Shown: positions 10,356 to 21,384, numbered from the stretch's first letter. The stretch: 64,000 nucleotides of DNA from Reticulitermes speratus (GCA_021186555.1 JAJKFL010000003.1:31608908-31672907); one strand, 5' to 3'. Program-made: numbers and translations. The notes: a model not told the origin generated them from the letters alone.

Positions 10356-10925
10356 CTGCATCATGGAATAAAATAACAATTACTCAATGGCAACTACCTC
10401 CATAATACAGAATATTCCCGTAGAAATTAGTGAATATAGATCTATTAACCACCGTCACAGTTTCACAAGTTGAAGGGCGTCCACTTGCTCACAGCACATA
10501 ATCAATGCTATAGTACAAATGAACTAATGCAAACAGAATAAACACACATGGGCGAAGAGGTAAGATAAAAATAACCTAAGATACAAAAATGTGGATGATT
10601 TCATTTATGGGTAATTAATACACTACCATATTATTACCATTATTAATTTTAAGGGAATGGAATTATTCATCTATTCCAAATTTTCACACCCACTGCACTT
10701 GCTTCCCAGAAATTCTCCAAACTGTTGGCTGAAGAATGTACAGTTCCCAGTTAGCATGTCTGATTTTCATGCACTGGGCATAAATGCCTGTTACATTCAG
10801 ACTACAGCTGCTTCATCAACAGGCAGGCATCCTGAACTTCTGCCTCTGCAGAGACAACCACTGTCTGTTAACTGCATAGACTCACTCAGATTAAACATAT
10901 GATCTGGTAGGAAAGACAGCCTGCC

Positions 10926-11010
10926 AGAGTAGTCAGTATAGTGACTAGAATATGGGCTGGACAACTGAAGAAATGTGGTTCAACTCCTCGCATGGGTACA
11001 CGGGTTCAGC
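10926..11010 (+). repeat. tRNA-like SINE head fragment
   Basis: TAGTCAGTATAGTGACTAGA resembles a pol III A box region, and about 45 bp later GTGGTTCAACTCC resembles a B box. No clear tail was found, so this is a truncated SINE at best. Confidence 0.4.
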
Positions 11011-11815
11011 CCAAAATTTCTACAAAACCATTTTTGCAGTTTCATCACTGATTTTTTTTCACAACACCCCAATGCTCACTTAGCTTACTGCACGTGTGTT
11101 GCTATATTCCCTGTTGTGATTGCAGCACATGTATCAGCTGCTGATACAACTAACAAAGCAAACATTTAAAACTTTAAAAGATATTCTTCATGCCCTGCAA
11201 CTTTCATTACTGTGTGAATCTTACTTCTTAAAACACATGTTTAAAAGTGTAAAGATCCTTTTTACTTACCCTGCAACAGAGATTTGACCTTTTCTTGAGA
11301 GCTCTGCTGCACTGACAATGTAATCACTAACTACACCTCACATCCTATGCTAACCGAACATTCTTTTCTGACTGCGCAGTTATTTAAACAAATCAATCAC
11401 AAATAACTTGGTGGAATTAAAGTATGTTCAAATCAGAATATTTCTCTTCCTTAATAACTGGACGTAAATAATGAAAATACTGAATTTTTCAATTAACTTG
11501 ATATTATGGGTGTGAAACTTAGCTTTTCACCTAAGAAAAAGAACCTACACTGGGGGGTGTTTTAGAAAAAGTACGAAGGAGATTATCTGAACCTAAGAGG
11601 GAGAAACAGGAGGGTGGGTAAAACTGCATAATGAGATGCTTCTTTGTATGTCCCTGTCACAAAATATTGTAATGCAATTGAATCAATGGACATGACATAA
11701 GTAGGATAGCATGCATCAGAAAATGACAAATTCTTAAGAAAGTGTAATTGGTAAACCTGAAGGAAAGAGATACCTTGGAAGGTCTATGTACAGATGGCTG
11801 CTATCAGAACGGATC
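11011..11815. other. Intronic stretch without recognised features
   Basis: Nothing recognised apart from scattered AT-rich and purine-rich text. Confidence 0.4.
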
Positions 11816-11819
11816 TTAA

Positions 11820-12532
11820 CACTTTCACTGCCGGGTATTTAAATCCCAGTAGGTGTTAAATTGCCAGGGATTTAATGATTGTTAAACAACTAGTGCTCAT
11901 CTTATAAATTATAAAATATAATAATACATAAAGTCGACCTCGTGACTTGTGGTTAGCATACTCGCCACTGGACCAAGGTCGTGGGTCGATCCCGACCGAG
12001 GTCGAAGGATTTTTAAGGTGATAAAAATCCGGAGCACCACTTCCTTCGAGGGAAGTAAAGCCGTCGTCCCATGTCGTAGATTTACGCATGTAAAAGAATC
12101 TTACGGGCATGAATAGAACTAGTAATGCTCGTAAACAAAATTCGCAGCATTTCTCACCCAAGTCTCTGACTGACTGCCAATGGCTTGGCAATCACATCAG
12201 GATTGAGTCGAACAGCACGGCCAGTGAGCTGGTCACTCACTGCCACAAATGCACAACACCAAGTAACCTCGAAAGAGAAGGCCCAAGCCATATAGGGCTG
12301 TTGAGCCATGTTATAATAATATATAAAATTATATAGAAAAGGCATATATTTTTTCTAGTTGTCAGCTAGGGATTAATAAAGATGTAAAATATGTTTCCTG
12401 AAAGAAATTATTGTGTGCGTGGCCTATTTAAGGCAAAAGAGCAGAATAAATTTTAGATCGACTAAAGTCGACGCTGGCAAATTAAAACGTAAATAATTAA
12501 ATCAACCATGGTCAACTTTGGCAGTGAATGTG
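11820..12532. mobile_element. piggyBac-type MITE flanked by TTAA
   Basis: TTAA at 11816-11819 and 12533-12536 flank ends that are inverted copies: CACTTTCACTGCC on the left and GGCAGTGAATGTG on the right. TTAA duplication with a short inverted end is the signature of piggyBac-type transposition. No transposase is present. A tRNA-derived SINE (11936-12312) sits inside, so the MITE itself was about 330 bp before that insertion. Confidence 0.75.
11936..12312 (+). mobile_element. tRNA-derived SINE inside the piggyBac MITE
   Basis: The head GACCTCGTGACTTGTGGTTA then GCATACTCGCC shows a pol III A box, and GTGGGTCGATCCCGACC a B box about 45 bp later, as in a tRNA-like promoter. The 3' part ends GGGCTGTTGAGCCATG, shared with the SINE at 57185-57450. 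AT-rich direct repeats flank it (TATAATAATACATAAA before, TATAATAATATATAAA after), consistent with a target-site duplication. Confidence 0.75.
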
Positions 12533-12589
12533 TTAAAATAATAGGGTATCAGGATACATTTAACTCAGAACATAGACCACTCCAGGCTC

Positions 12590-12660
12590 TGTAAGAGGCT
12601 GGGAATTTCTTGACCAGCTAAGCTACCCTTTCAAGAAAGTTTCTGATATATTGAACTGGA
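12590..12660 (+). repeat. Non-LTR 3' UTR fragment
   Basis: GGGAATTTCTTGACCAGCTA followed by CCCTTTCAAGAAAGT resembles the 3' region found at 14805-14895 and 50640-50890 (AATTTCTTGACTAGCTGA, then AGCTTCTCAAGAAGG). Confidence 0.45.
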
Positions 12661-13295
12661 GTAGGTGTGTCTAGTTAATTGCTATAATGAGGATGTGAAG
12701 GGGGAAAAGGGGCAATGGCAATGTAATTAGGACCAATGAGAATTTGTAGGAAAAGGACGAGACCTATTTGCATGATTTATCAAGTCCCTTGTAGAAAGAT
12801 CTTCAGAGGATTTCTAAGATCATGCTTCTAAATGTGGAGCAAAAAATAAATGCAGCAGTTTTAAGGCAAAGTTAAAATTTATTTTCCAAGTCTAACTGTT
12901 AAATAGCAATTGCTGCATCATTTCAATAATTTTTTCCCGTAGTACAGTCTGTCAACAAGTACTTGTTTCAACTAATAATGTTTCCTACCACAGTCAATTC
13001 TAGTTTTTTGGTACAATGCAAAGAGCATGTCTGTCCACATACCTGTCTGTCTGTCTGTCTATAAGGAACAACTCAGTTTCCACAGGCAGACTTACATAAA
13101 ATTTTATACCAGGGACTTCTACTATACTCTGTCAACCAGATTCAATTTTGGTTAAAATCAGACAAAAATACCAGACATTCTACCCAAAAGACCTATGTTT
13201 ATTTGTGTTAATATCTTGCCATTTACAAGACAAGCACAAGAAATATGGCAAAGTCAGTAAGGCCAAAGAAACAGCTGATGATCTGAACAGCTTAC

Positions 13296-13460
13296 CTGAA
13301 TAATGCTCCTAAGTGTAATAATTGTTCCTCCATCTTGCACTGTGACGTCTGACACAAGGCCCCATGTGTCCTTGCTGTCTCCTCGGTGATTAAGTGAAAA
13401 GTAACGCTTGTCTGCACGCACAACTGGAAGCTCTAGTTCACAGTCCTTCATTTCATTTAC
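13296..13460 (-). CDS. Vps13: VPS13 exon, VAB region (WGLVSDVTVQDGG)
   Basis: 165 nt, 55 codons, phase 0 at both ends. Acceptor GCTACAG|GTA, donor CAG|GTAAGC. The product contains VNEMKDCELELPVVRADKRY, FSLNHRGDSKDTWGLV and VQDGGTIITLRSIIQ. The ITLRS.IQ end leads directly into VLNHF of the exon at 10198-10355, as expected for the third VAB repeat of VPS13 proteins. Confidence 0.95.
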
Positions 13461-14332
13461 CTGTAGCAACGAACAAATGTTCAATGATGTTCAATGTGAG
13501 ATTAGAGGTTCTCATGGCAATGACTAAGAAAACTGATGTGTTCTTGAATGTAGTCTAGTAGATGGGCACCAACTTTAGTAGGAATATGTTGCAACAATTT
13601 TCAGGGTAAACAGCAGCTGTAGGCAGCATGTTCTTCCAAAATGTTGGTACCTATCTACCAAACACTGTGGAGGAACATCCTGCCTACAGCTGCTGCATAC
13701 CCTGAGTTGACCCATAATTTTGAACAGGGGGCTGGGTTCACCAGTGTTTTGTCACTCTTTGATTCAAGTGAACATGCATATTTTTCAAAACATTCCTTCT
13801 CCAACCTCTCTGGACTTGTTGTATTAGATGTATGGCATTGTCAGTTTTCTCATATGCATGTCCCACGTGAGTAGGCATGTTAGACTGTTGAATCTAATAT
13901 GTGTTCTGCAGAATGCATTTGCAAGTTGCAACCATTCTGTCCAATGCCTACATGTTGCCACAGTCATGGCAAAGTAATTGGTAATTGCCACTGTTTTCAT
14001 ATGGATTGCTTTGTTCACAGTTTAGTAGTTTATTATTAATTGTGCTATTAGCTTTGAAAGATATTCTGAGACTTGCATCTTTCAAAACTCCACAATCTTC
14101 CATGCATACATTCCATTGTAAGTGAAGGATACGCATATTTTTTTTTGTAGTAATTGATTCGGAATTGGAGGAGGTTGACATTACTCTTCTTTTGATTTGT
14201 CCATCCAAATCATTTATCATCTGCCACAGACAATAGATAAATAATATGGACAGATGGATGAAAAAACAACTAAAATCAACACAAATTGATGTAAGCCTTT
14301 ATTACTTGCATCAGAACACAATCTAATTATCT

Positions 14333-14361
14333 CCCTGATGATGGTCTAACTGACCTAAATA
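14333..14361 (+). ncRNA. Hammerhead-like motif (copy 5)
   Basis: CCCTGATGA, T, GGTC, loop TAACT, GACC, TAAATATGG. The CUGAUGA core and hairpin are kept, but the GAAA box reads TAAA. It lies next to the palindrome at 14371-14437. Confidence 0.3.
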
Positions 14362-14370
14362 TGGCAGAGT

Positions 14371-14437
14371 ATTAATAAAGTGGTTGTCATTTATACTCAT
14401 GACTCATGAGTATAAATGACAGCTGCTTTATTAATAC
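14371..14437. repeat. Perfect-centred palindrome
   Basis: ATTAATAAAG.GG.TGTCATTTATACTCATGA is followed at once by its inverted copy CTCATGAGTATAAATGACA and CTTTATTAAT. The arms are about 32 bp with almost no spacer. Confidence 0.8.
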
Positions 14438-14804
14438 ATTATTAATACAAAGTTCATTACGAGTCATGATGTACTTTGATGTTTACTATCTGAAACAAAA
14501 AAATAGGATAGTTTAAACTTCTCTCAAAGTCCATAATTTTCAGTTCTTTATGCCATCATTGCTCAATGAAGTGCTTGACAAAGTTCACATTGTTATTTGG
14601 ATGATTATGATGATGGGACAGGAGATGGGCAGAGAGCACACATGACACAGATCAGAAATTCATACAAAATTTTGGTCAGAAAACACGAGGAAAGAAACCT
14701 CACTGAACACCGAGGCATACATGGGTCCATGTGATCAAAGTGGGCATTAAATAAGTAATGTTTGTGAGTGTATGCTACACAAATCCGGTTCAGGATAGTG
14801 AACA

Positions 14805-14895
14805 AGGTAATAAACCTTTGGGTTCCATACTAGGTACGAAATTTCTTGAGTAGGTGAATTATTACTAACTTCTCAATAAAGACTTCATTCCAGTC
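14805..14895 (+). repeat. Non-LTR 3' UTR fragment
   Basis: GTAATAAACCTTTGGGTTCC then AAATTTCTTGAGTAGGTGAA and AACTTCTCAATAAAGA. This parallels the 50.8 kb fragment (GTAATGAACCTTCGGGTTCC, then AATTTCTTGACTAGCTGA). Confidence 0.55.
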
Positions 14896-15022
14896 CGACA
14901 GACAGTCAATCAGGCGGTTGGTCAGTTGGTTAGTCAGTCAGTCAGCCATTTTGTCACATGGTTTGTTGGTTGGTTAGTTGTGAGATCTTAGGCTTTCGCT
15001 CTGCTGTACTTAACCACTCTCC

Positions 15023-15152
15023 TAGGATGTTGCACAGTGATGGTAGTTTGTTTCACAACAGCATGTCAGTCCAATCTTCATCCTTGAAGATGGGACTGAC
15101 ATGCTGTCCGAAAACACCAGTAACAAACTACCAACTGATGCTGCAAAATATC
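15023..15152. repeat. Imperfect palindrome, arms about 60 bp
   Basis: GATGGTAGTTTG, then ACAGCATGTCAGTCCAATCT and TCATCC, is mirrored by TTGAAGATGGGACTGACATG and CTGT, then CAAACTACCAACTGATG. This gives a long hairpin. Text after it (AAATATCCCAGA) resembles the dispersed ATATCCCAGAA repeat. Confidence 0.7.
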
Positions 15153-15221
15153 CCAGATGAGTGAAAAATGGTTAGTCATTTGTGGCTTAAGTAACTGTTT
15201 TACTGTAATTAGGAATAATGT

Positions 15222-15690
15222 TGACTGCCATCAATCCCTGGTGAAACTGGCAGAACATAAGGGGGTCAAGGTGCTATGGGTGCCAGGACACATGGGGGGA
15301 TTGACAGAAATGAAATAGCTAATTAATTAGCCAGGCAAGGCTCTTCACATCCACTTACAGGACCTGAGCCTGCCCTTGGCATATCAGGGGATGGACAAGC
15401 AGGAAACACAAGGAGTATTGGCAGTCCATTCATGGACAAAGGCAAGTTAAGAGCTATCTTATAAGATCCTCTGCTAAAAGAGCTGGGAAATTACTCAACT
15501 TGAGCAGAAGCCAGCTAAGAACAATGACAGGGTTGCTAAAAGGGCACTGTAATTTAAAAGGACATCTACTTAAACTGTGGCTGGTAGACAGCCCAGGTGT
15601 GATAGATGTACACAAGCATTTGAAACAGTCTAACATGTTCTTTGTGACTGTGAGGCACTGGCAGTATTAAGAATTAGGCCATCATTTCTT
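15222..15690 (+). pseudogene. Non-LTR RNase H and zinc-knuckle remnant
   Basis: The plus strand encodes VKVLWVPGHMGG (the RNase H W.PGH.G motif of R1/Jockey-type elements). Later, in shifted frames, come LKGHLLK-like text and the zinc-binding block PRCDRCTQAFETV...HVLCDCEAL. Multiple stops break the frames. The RT itself is absent. Confidence 0.7.
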
Positions 15691-16351
15691 GAAACTAGGT
15701 GACTTTGCTTACATCTCCATAAGCAAAGTACTGCACTTTGTTCAAAGTGTGGGGCTGCTGAATGCTTAAGCAAAGGGTTGCACAAGAGATCGGAAACGGT
15801 CGAGGTGCAAGGGTCACTGCGGTGCCTACCCTAGTGTACTCTAATCTACCCTAGAAAACAACATTTAATGGAATAAGCTACAGGTCATTACTTTTCATAC
15901 ACACAACACATAACAAACTTCCACCCTGGCTGAAGACATTTGAATAAGTCTATTTCTGGTCCACACTGAACAGTTTTGCCTACTTGATGTAAATACATAA
16001 ATATGGACTAAAAAAGTTGTGCTGCATTTACAAATGTATATGACATTTAGTAATGGTCCTTGACCAACAGGACAGCTGACGTTCAAATTTGTGTATCGGG
16101 GCTCTGGAAGTGCCTGCAGCTTCAGCAGTTTCACTTGCAGTCCAACTTACTGCATCAAATGGATATCACTATGTTCAGAGGACAGGGCAATTAGACTTTA
16201 AAATGAAGCACATTATAAGAATACCTTATCTTTGAAGCAAAATTCAAGAAATTTCGTCAAACACATACATTATAATTAAAATTAATCCACAGGAAACCAT
16301 CAAATATAACACAGCTGTCTTCAAATACTTGGTTTTGTCTTAGCCCTTTTT

Positions 16352-16384
16352 TGGTGTTTTGATACCTTGGGATCATCATCAGGG
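16352..16384 (-). ncRNA. Hammerhead-like motif (copy 6, degenerate)
   Basis: Minus strand: CCCTGATGA, T, GATCCC/GGTATC hairpin, AAAACACC. CUGAUGA is intact; the GAAA box is CAAAA. Confidence 0.3.
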
Positions 16385-16622
16385 GCAATCATAACACTCT
16401 TCTGACTATTGAAGTTTACATATAATTACATTAATAACTTTCTCATTATGTGTGGTCATTATTAAAACAAATAAATACTAAACTATAAACTGTTTTCACT
16501 ATAACTGTATCCGAGAACAGAAATGTGAAAATTTGAGGTTACCATGTTCTGGGATGTAGTGTCATGTAACTTGGACCATGGATACCAACGTTTCAATAGT
16601 GGTACCTACTTACCAAACTACA

Positions 16623-16626
16623 TAAT

Positions 16627-16664
<38 letters not shown>
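16623..16664. repeat. (TAA)n microsatellite
   Basis: About 13 ATA/TAA units. Confidence 0.95.
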
Positions 16665-16729
16665 TATTTGAGTTCAGTTCTTATAATTGTTGAGGTTACC
16701 TTCAGTAGCCCATCATTATTTGATGCTTA

Positions 16730-17070
16730 TGATTTTTTTTATACTTTTGTAATTTTATTAAACCACTTACATTTCACTTTGTCTAAATTTCTGATCTTTA
16801 TTAGTGCATCTTAATATTTTCCTGTAAGCTATCTCTTTATTCGTATTTAACCACTTTTCATTTAAAAATGTCACTCTCTAGTTTCTAGTTTCCAAGCAAT
16901 CCAGTAATATGTGTTTGACATCCTCTTCGCCTGAACATAAAGGGCACCTTCCTTTACTTGTGTTTCTTCTTATTCCTTTCAATTGCTACACCCCTGCTAG
17001 CAGCCATGCTATTTCACTTCTTTCATTCCTCGAACACCATTTTATACCAAACCACATACTATAATATCCC
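16730..17070 (-). pseudogene. Jockey-type non-LTR C-terminal remnant
   Basis: The minus strand reads GRCPLCSGEEDVKHILLDCL, then ETRN and VTFLNEKWLNTNKEIAY. The C..C....E...H.L..C block is the terminal zinc knuckle of Jockey-type RT proteins. No RT core is present and the frame contains stops. Confidence 0.6.
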
Positions 17071-17286
17071 AAAAGACCACAGTCCTAACATTCACCGTTG
17101 GGAGAACTTCAGATGAAATCCAATTTTGTTAAAAGTAAAGTCCATAAGACATACAATATTTTCTAGAAACTGGATTAGCAATAAGAACTCAACTTCCAAC
17201 TGGATTTTTTTCAGCACATAACACATCCAGGTTGAAAAAGCACTCTGTTACACACTACAACAGTACTTCTACTGGTGGTTACTCAC

Positions 17287-17451
17287 CCGTATTGTAAGAA
17301 ACTTCTCAGTAACCTTGCTCTTTGCAGACGCGGTGCCAGAAGCTAGGACATTGAGCTTAAGAGATTCAGGCTTTACAAGGCACAGTCCCACTTTGGCTCC
17401 ACTCTGCAGCACTACTTGCCTCACTTCAGCTGCCTCTTTAGCATCTTGCAC
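17287..17451 (-). CDS. Vps13: VPS13 exon, VAB region (EKFLTIR)
   Basis: 165 nt, 55 codons, phase 0 at both ends. Acceptor ATTTGCAG|GTG, donor CGG|GTGAGT. The product is VQDAKEAAEVRQVVLQSGAK, then VGLCLVKPESLKLNVLASG, then KVTEKFLTIR. It lies between the NDTGL repeat (24457-24633) and the ELPVVR exon (13296-13460). Phase and position fit VPS13; residue conservation is lower than in its neighbours. Confidence 0.88.
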
Positions 17452-17647
17452 CTGCAAATTCAAGACACAACCACCAACAAGACTAGCTGTTAACATTCTT
17501 ATATTTGTTTGTCACAACAACTTCTACAAACATAAGCACAAAATCAAGGCAATCCTGTATGGACATGATGGTTTAGGAAGAAGGCACTGACATGTGCATA
17601 AGCAGTTATAGAGGTTTTCCTGGAAATTCACATCTGGCAAACTACAG

Positions 17648-18094
17648 ATGGCACTGGCTAGGGACGCGAAATGTAATAAGAACCAGTTAGTTAATGATAT
17701 CTTAGAGAAATCAGGTGCGGATGGAGTTATGAATGGTGTTGCGTCAACTAGTAGTGATGGTAGAAATAGTGTGAGTGAAGACAGCTGCATTGGTGATGAT
17801 ATAGTCTTGCAAAATGGAACATACAAAAGTGCTGATTCACGACCTCAGAAAACAGTTCCAAAATGTGAGACTGAAATGATAGCGTCGCTGCAGATGATCA
17901 TAGATCTGCTGAACAAAGATCTAAAGAATGCCTTAGGTGATATAAAAAAATTAACAAGTGAAAATGAGGAACTCAAAAGTAAACTAAATGAGAAATCAAA
18001 AAAGGACAGTAATCACCTGGCAAGCAGCGAAAATGAATTCATTCAGGTTATAAACCGTAAACAGTACCGCCGAGGTGGAACAGTTTTACCATGA
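17648..18094 (+). CDS. Non-LTR ORF1, coiled-coil N-terminal part
   Basis: 148-codon open frame on plus. The first half is polar (MALARDAKCNKNQLVNDILE). Residues about 85-125 (MIIDLLNKDLKNALGDIKKL, then TSENEELKSKLNEKSK) have the heptad pattern of a coiled coil. It lies just upstream of an SGNH esterase block and an endonuclease/RT on the same strand, so it is read as the ORF1 start of one non-LTR retrotransposon rather than a host gene. It lies inside a VPS13 intron on the opposite strand. Confidence 0.6.
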   Translation: MALARDAKCNKNQLVNDILEKSGADGVMNGVASTSSDGRNSVSEDSCIGDDIVLQNGTYKSADSRPQKTVPKCETEMIASLQMIIDLLNKDLKNALGDIKKLTSENEELKSKLNEKSKKDSNHLASSENEFIQVINRKQYRRGGTVLP

Positions 18095-18230
18095 CAGCCT
18101 CTACATCATTCTTGACAAGTTCAAAACAAACCCTTTTTCTCTGCAAATAAATACAATTGTCTACAAAACATAAACTCAACCAAGTCAAAGGAAATAGCAA
18201 ACAAAAGTGAATGAGAGGAGTGCCGCAGAG

Positions 18231-18740
18231 CAACTTTGAAAGTGGTTGTACTGGGTGACTCTATTAAAATTTGCTGGGGAGGAATGTAAAAGGAAGGGCT
18301 ATGATGTTCGCTGTTTCCCGGGAATTAGAATAGAAGAGCTACGACACCAAGTAGGGAAGACTGATTGGAAAACGGTATGTCCAGATGTAATTGTGATACA
18401 TGCAGGCACCAACAACATTAGACGTGGAATATCAGCTACTGAAATTATGGGGGATACCATGGACCTAGTAGACTGTATAAGGAAACAGGTTCCTAAAACG
18501 AAAATTGTAATCAGTGGAATCCTGCACTGGAGAAATGTAAGTGAACGTTTTATAAGAAGAATTAACACAAAGCTGGAATGGTTATGTTCTGTACGTGATT
18601 GCCTCATGGTTGATGGCAACTGCTGGATTGGGAAATTTGACATAGCCAGAGATGGGATACACCTGAATAGGAGGGGAGCTCAAAAATTTGGGAATCGTCT
18701 CTGTAAAGTCATTCATTCCTGTGTTCCTGAAAACGTATAG
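18231..18740 (+). pseudogene. Non-LTR ORF1 SGNH-type esterase domain
   Basis: VVVLGDSI (block I, GDS) lies at about 18243 in one frame. The remainder, KGYDVRCFPGIRIEELRHQV, DVIVIHAGTNNI and DGIHLNRRGAQKFGN, follows in the next frame. The order of GDS, G, the G.N block and the D..H block is that of SGNH hydrolases found in ORF1 of some CR1/L2-type retrotransposons. A one-base shift after GDSI breaks the frame. The domain otherwise looks intact and would be an esterase of unproven function in retrotransposition. Confidence 0.7.
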
Positions 18741-19032
18741 TCAAAGCGGTGGAAGTGGTTGAGAAAAACATTTGTCCAGGTTTGTGTAAAAATACTATGC
18801 AAACAAGTGAATTATAGAGTCCCAAAATAGAAATAGACATCACACATCAAGGCAAAAATATTATGCAGACTGGTGAAGCGCAGTGTTCCAAAATAGAAAA
18901 TGACATGGGACGTCAGTGTAGTGTTACAAAATTGCAACATCTTTGAGGTGAAGTACAGTGTCTCAAGATAGAAACAGTAATGGACCATCTGAATAGTCAT
19001 ACAAAATGACAATACCTTAGAGATGATATAGG

Positions 19033-20340
19033 TTCAAATAAAAATTCCTTAAAAATTTTTCACCAAAATGTTCAAAGTTTAAGGAATAAAATTCTTCTAA
19101 ATACAAATTTGCTCAATATAGATGTACTTGGTTTTACAGAACATTGGCTAATTGATGTTGAAATAAGTTGCTATAATTTACCAAATTTCTCACTAGTCAG
19201 CAAATATTGCAGGTAAAACAAGAGAAATGGAGGTTCATGCATATATGTAAGATCCAATATTTTAGTTAAACCTATAACAAATTTTGAGAACTTAAATCTC
19301 GATGAACATTTCGAAGTTAGTATTGTCAAGCTTGTACACTTCAAAATAATTACTGTTTGCATATATAGGAACCCTAACAGCAATATCCAAATTATGCTTG
19401 ATAGTTTAGAGATAATTTTAGACTATATACATAAAATGAAAGACCAAGTTATAATAATAGGAGACCTAAACATCAGTTTCCTAAAAAATAATAGAAATAA
19501 CGAAAAACTAGAAGTTTTACTTAATATGTTCGGTTTACAAGCAGTGATAAATGGACCTACTAGGATATACAAAAAGACAAACTCTGCTATCGAGCAAATA
19601 ATTTTAAACCCAGAGTTACAGGGCTTGAAACAACTCTGTCAGACCATTTTGGACAAATACTTCAAATAGATCATGATTCACTTCCAGGAAAGAATTCCAA
19701 ACAAAACTAAGCTATATACAAATACATTAGGGTAACTAATGACGAGAGTAATAAATATTTAAATTACTTACTCTCGGGGAGAACTGGGAAAATGTTTATC
19801 AACAGCATGACACTGATACTGCATATAAAGAATTTTTAAAACCCTAACTTATTATTTTGACACTGTAATACCTCTCAGAAAAGTGACTATAAACAAAAAA
19901 ATTAAAAATCAATGGATCACACCTGGCATTTGTAAATCTAGTGAAAGATTAAAATTTTTAAGCAGAAGCATTAAAGAAAGAAATATGTCAACAGAATTTA
20001 TAAATTCCTACAATAACTATAAACAAATTTATCACAAAGTAATTAATTTGGCTAAAAAAATGCATCATGACAAACAAATATCAGAATCAATCAATAAACA
20101 AAAATAATGGGACTTAATAAAAGATGAATCGGGCGAGTCAGAAAAGAAAAAATATGCACCGATTGCTATAAATAAGAATGGAAACTTAATTTCTGAACCA
20201 AAACATGTAGCAAAGCTATTTAATGCTTACTTTACTGAGATAGCAGAAAGGCTACAGGGTAATTGTACCCCTGGGGTACTTAAATATTCCAACGGTAATC
20301 AAAAACTTTCAGCCTCAATATTTTTTACACCCACAAATGA
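19033..20340 (+). pseudogene. Non-LTR APE endonuclease, decayed
   Basis: The order of AP-endonuclease motifs is clear: FHQNVQSLRNK, TEHWL, NGGSCIYVRSN, ITVCIYRNPNS, VIIIGDLNISFL and INGPTRI. An in-frame stop lies at about 19216 and further shifts follow 19668. The linker towards the RT continues at 19870-20340 (ITPGICKSSERLKFLSRSIK, then KHVAKLFNAYFTEIAERL) and is interrupted at about 20357 by a Penelope fragment. Confidence 0.8.
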
Positions 20341-20356
20341 TGATGAAATAACTACT

Positions 20357-20450
20357 ATTAAATCAGTTTTGCCTGAGGATGGGGACGGGGCTAGTCCCCG
20401 AAACGTTGCATTTAAACGAATTGACATGGCTGTGCGCCCCGAGAAGTCTA
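20357..20450 (+). mobile_element. Penelope 3' fragment inserted in the non-LTR element
   Basis: AAATCAGTTTTGCCTGAGGA to GCGCCCCGAGAAGTCTA matches the 3' ends of the Penelope dimer at 5.6 and 7.1 kb. About 94 bp are present before the pogo element begins; TATTG just after the pogo copy (21385) continues it. Similar ACTATTA text flanks the insert, a possible target-site duplication. Confidence 0.75.
20372..20405 (+). ncRNA. Hammerhead-like motif (copy 7)
   Basis: CCTGAGGA, T, GGGGAC, loop GGGGCTA, GTCCCC, GAAACG: same Penelope-end structure as 7065-7098, with the core intact apart from the extra U. Confidence 0.45.
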
Positions 20451-21384
20451 CCGTATATTCTCGAATCTAAACCGCACCCGAATCTAATCCGCACCCAGTT
20501 TTTGGCGACTTCTTAAACGAAAAAAAGTTAGTTCGCGATTCTAATCCGCACCTTTCCTTCAACCACCCCTTGCCCACGGGGCGACTGATTGAATAATATT
20601 GGATGTTACCAATGCGTTAAAATCCGACGCTACGCCTGTGGCCGATGAGTCATACCGATAGAGGCGGGGCCTTTCTCAACAGACGTGCGCAATCTCGTCT
20701 GAAGTCAGCTGATCTTTAGTTGTTGAAACGTGGGAGGTGCTTGTTCCAATTTGTCGTGTACCGTAGTTATGGAAGAGGGACACCTGAAATCTAAACGACT
20801 CTCATATACGGCAAAGTTCAAACGTGAAGTTATTCGGTGGGCAGAGGAGAATGGAAACCGCAAAGCCGCTGCAATTTTGGAGTTGATGAAAGCAACGTTC
20901 GACTATGGCGGAAACACAAGGCAGCGAACAGCGGGTGTGAGGCGTCACGAAGGAAATTCACTGGACCCAAGAAAGGACGATTTCCTGAAATTGATGATGC
21001 AGTCTTCACGTTTTTTCAAGAGAGACGCAAGACTGGACTGTTTGTGAGTTATGATCTACTCGCGAGGAGGCGATAAAGAAGGCCAGATCTTTGAACATTC
21101 CTCGAATTATGAGTGATGACGGCGAGTCTGATGAATAATAAATTATAATAATAAATAATAAAATAATAGATTATTGTATTGTATTGTTCTTACGTTGTTT
21201 ATTAATTACGTTAATTACGTTATTGTTATATTGTACAGCAGCTCAATCATTTTTCCAAAATCCAGCTCTAGACCGCGAATCTAATCCGCACGCGAATCTA
21301 ATCCGCACGCGAATCTAATCCGCATCTGATTTTTTAGCCCTCTAAAACTGTAAAAAAGTGCGGATTAGATTCGAGAATATACGG
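20451..21384 (+). mobile_element. pogo-type DNA transposon, internally deleted (copy 1)
   Basis: The ends are inverted: CCGTATATTCTCGAATCTAA on the left and its near complement ending GAGAATATACGG on the right. They are flanked by TA on both sides (20449-20450, 21385-21386). The subterminal motif AATCTAATCCGCAC is repeated several times near both ends. It encodes only an N-terminal DNA-binding part; the DDE domain is missing. It was inserted into the Penelope fragment. Confidence 0.85.
20769..21076 (+). pseudogene. pogo transposase DNA-binding region
   Basis: MEEGHLKSKRLSYTAKFKRE, then VIRWAEENGNRKAAA, then VDESNVRLWRKH in a shifted frame is a psq-like helix-turn-helix. It is followed by KKGRFPEIDDAVFTFFQERR, then KTGLFVSYDLLA, the start of a CENP-B-type DNA-binding domain. 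Frames change around 20880. The catalytic DDE part is absent. Confidence 0.75.
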
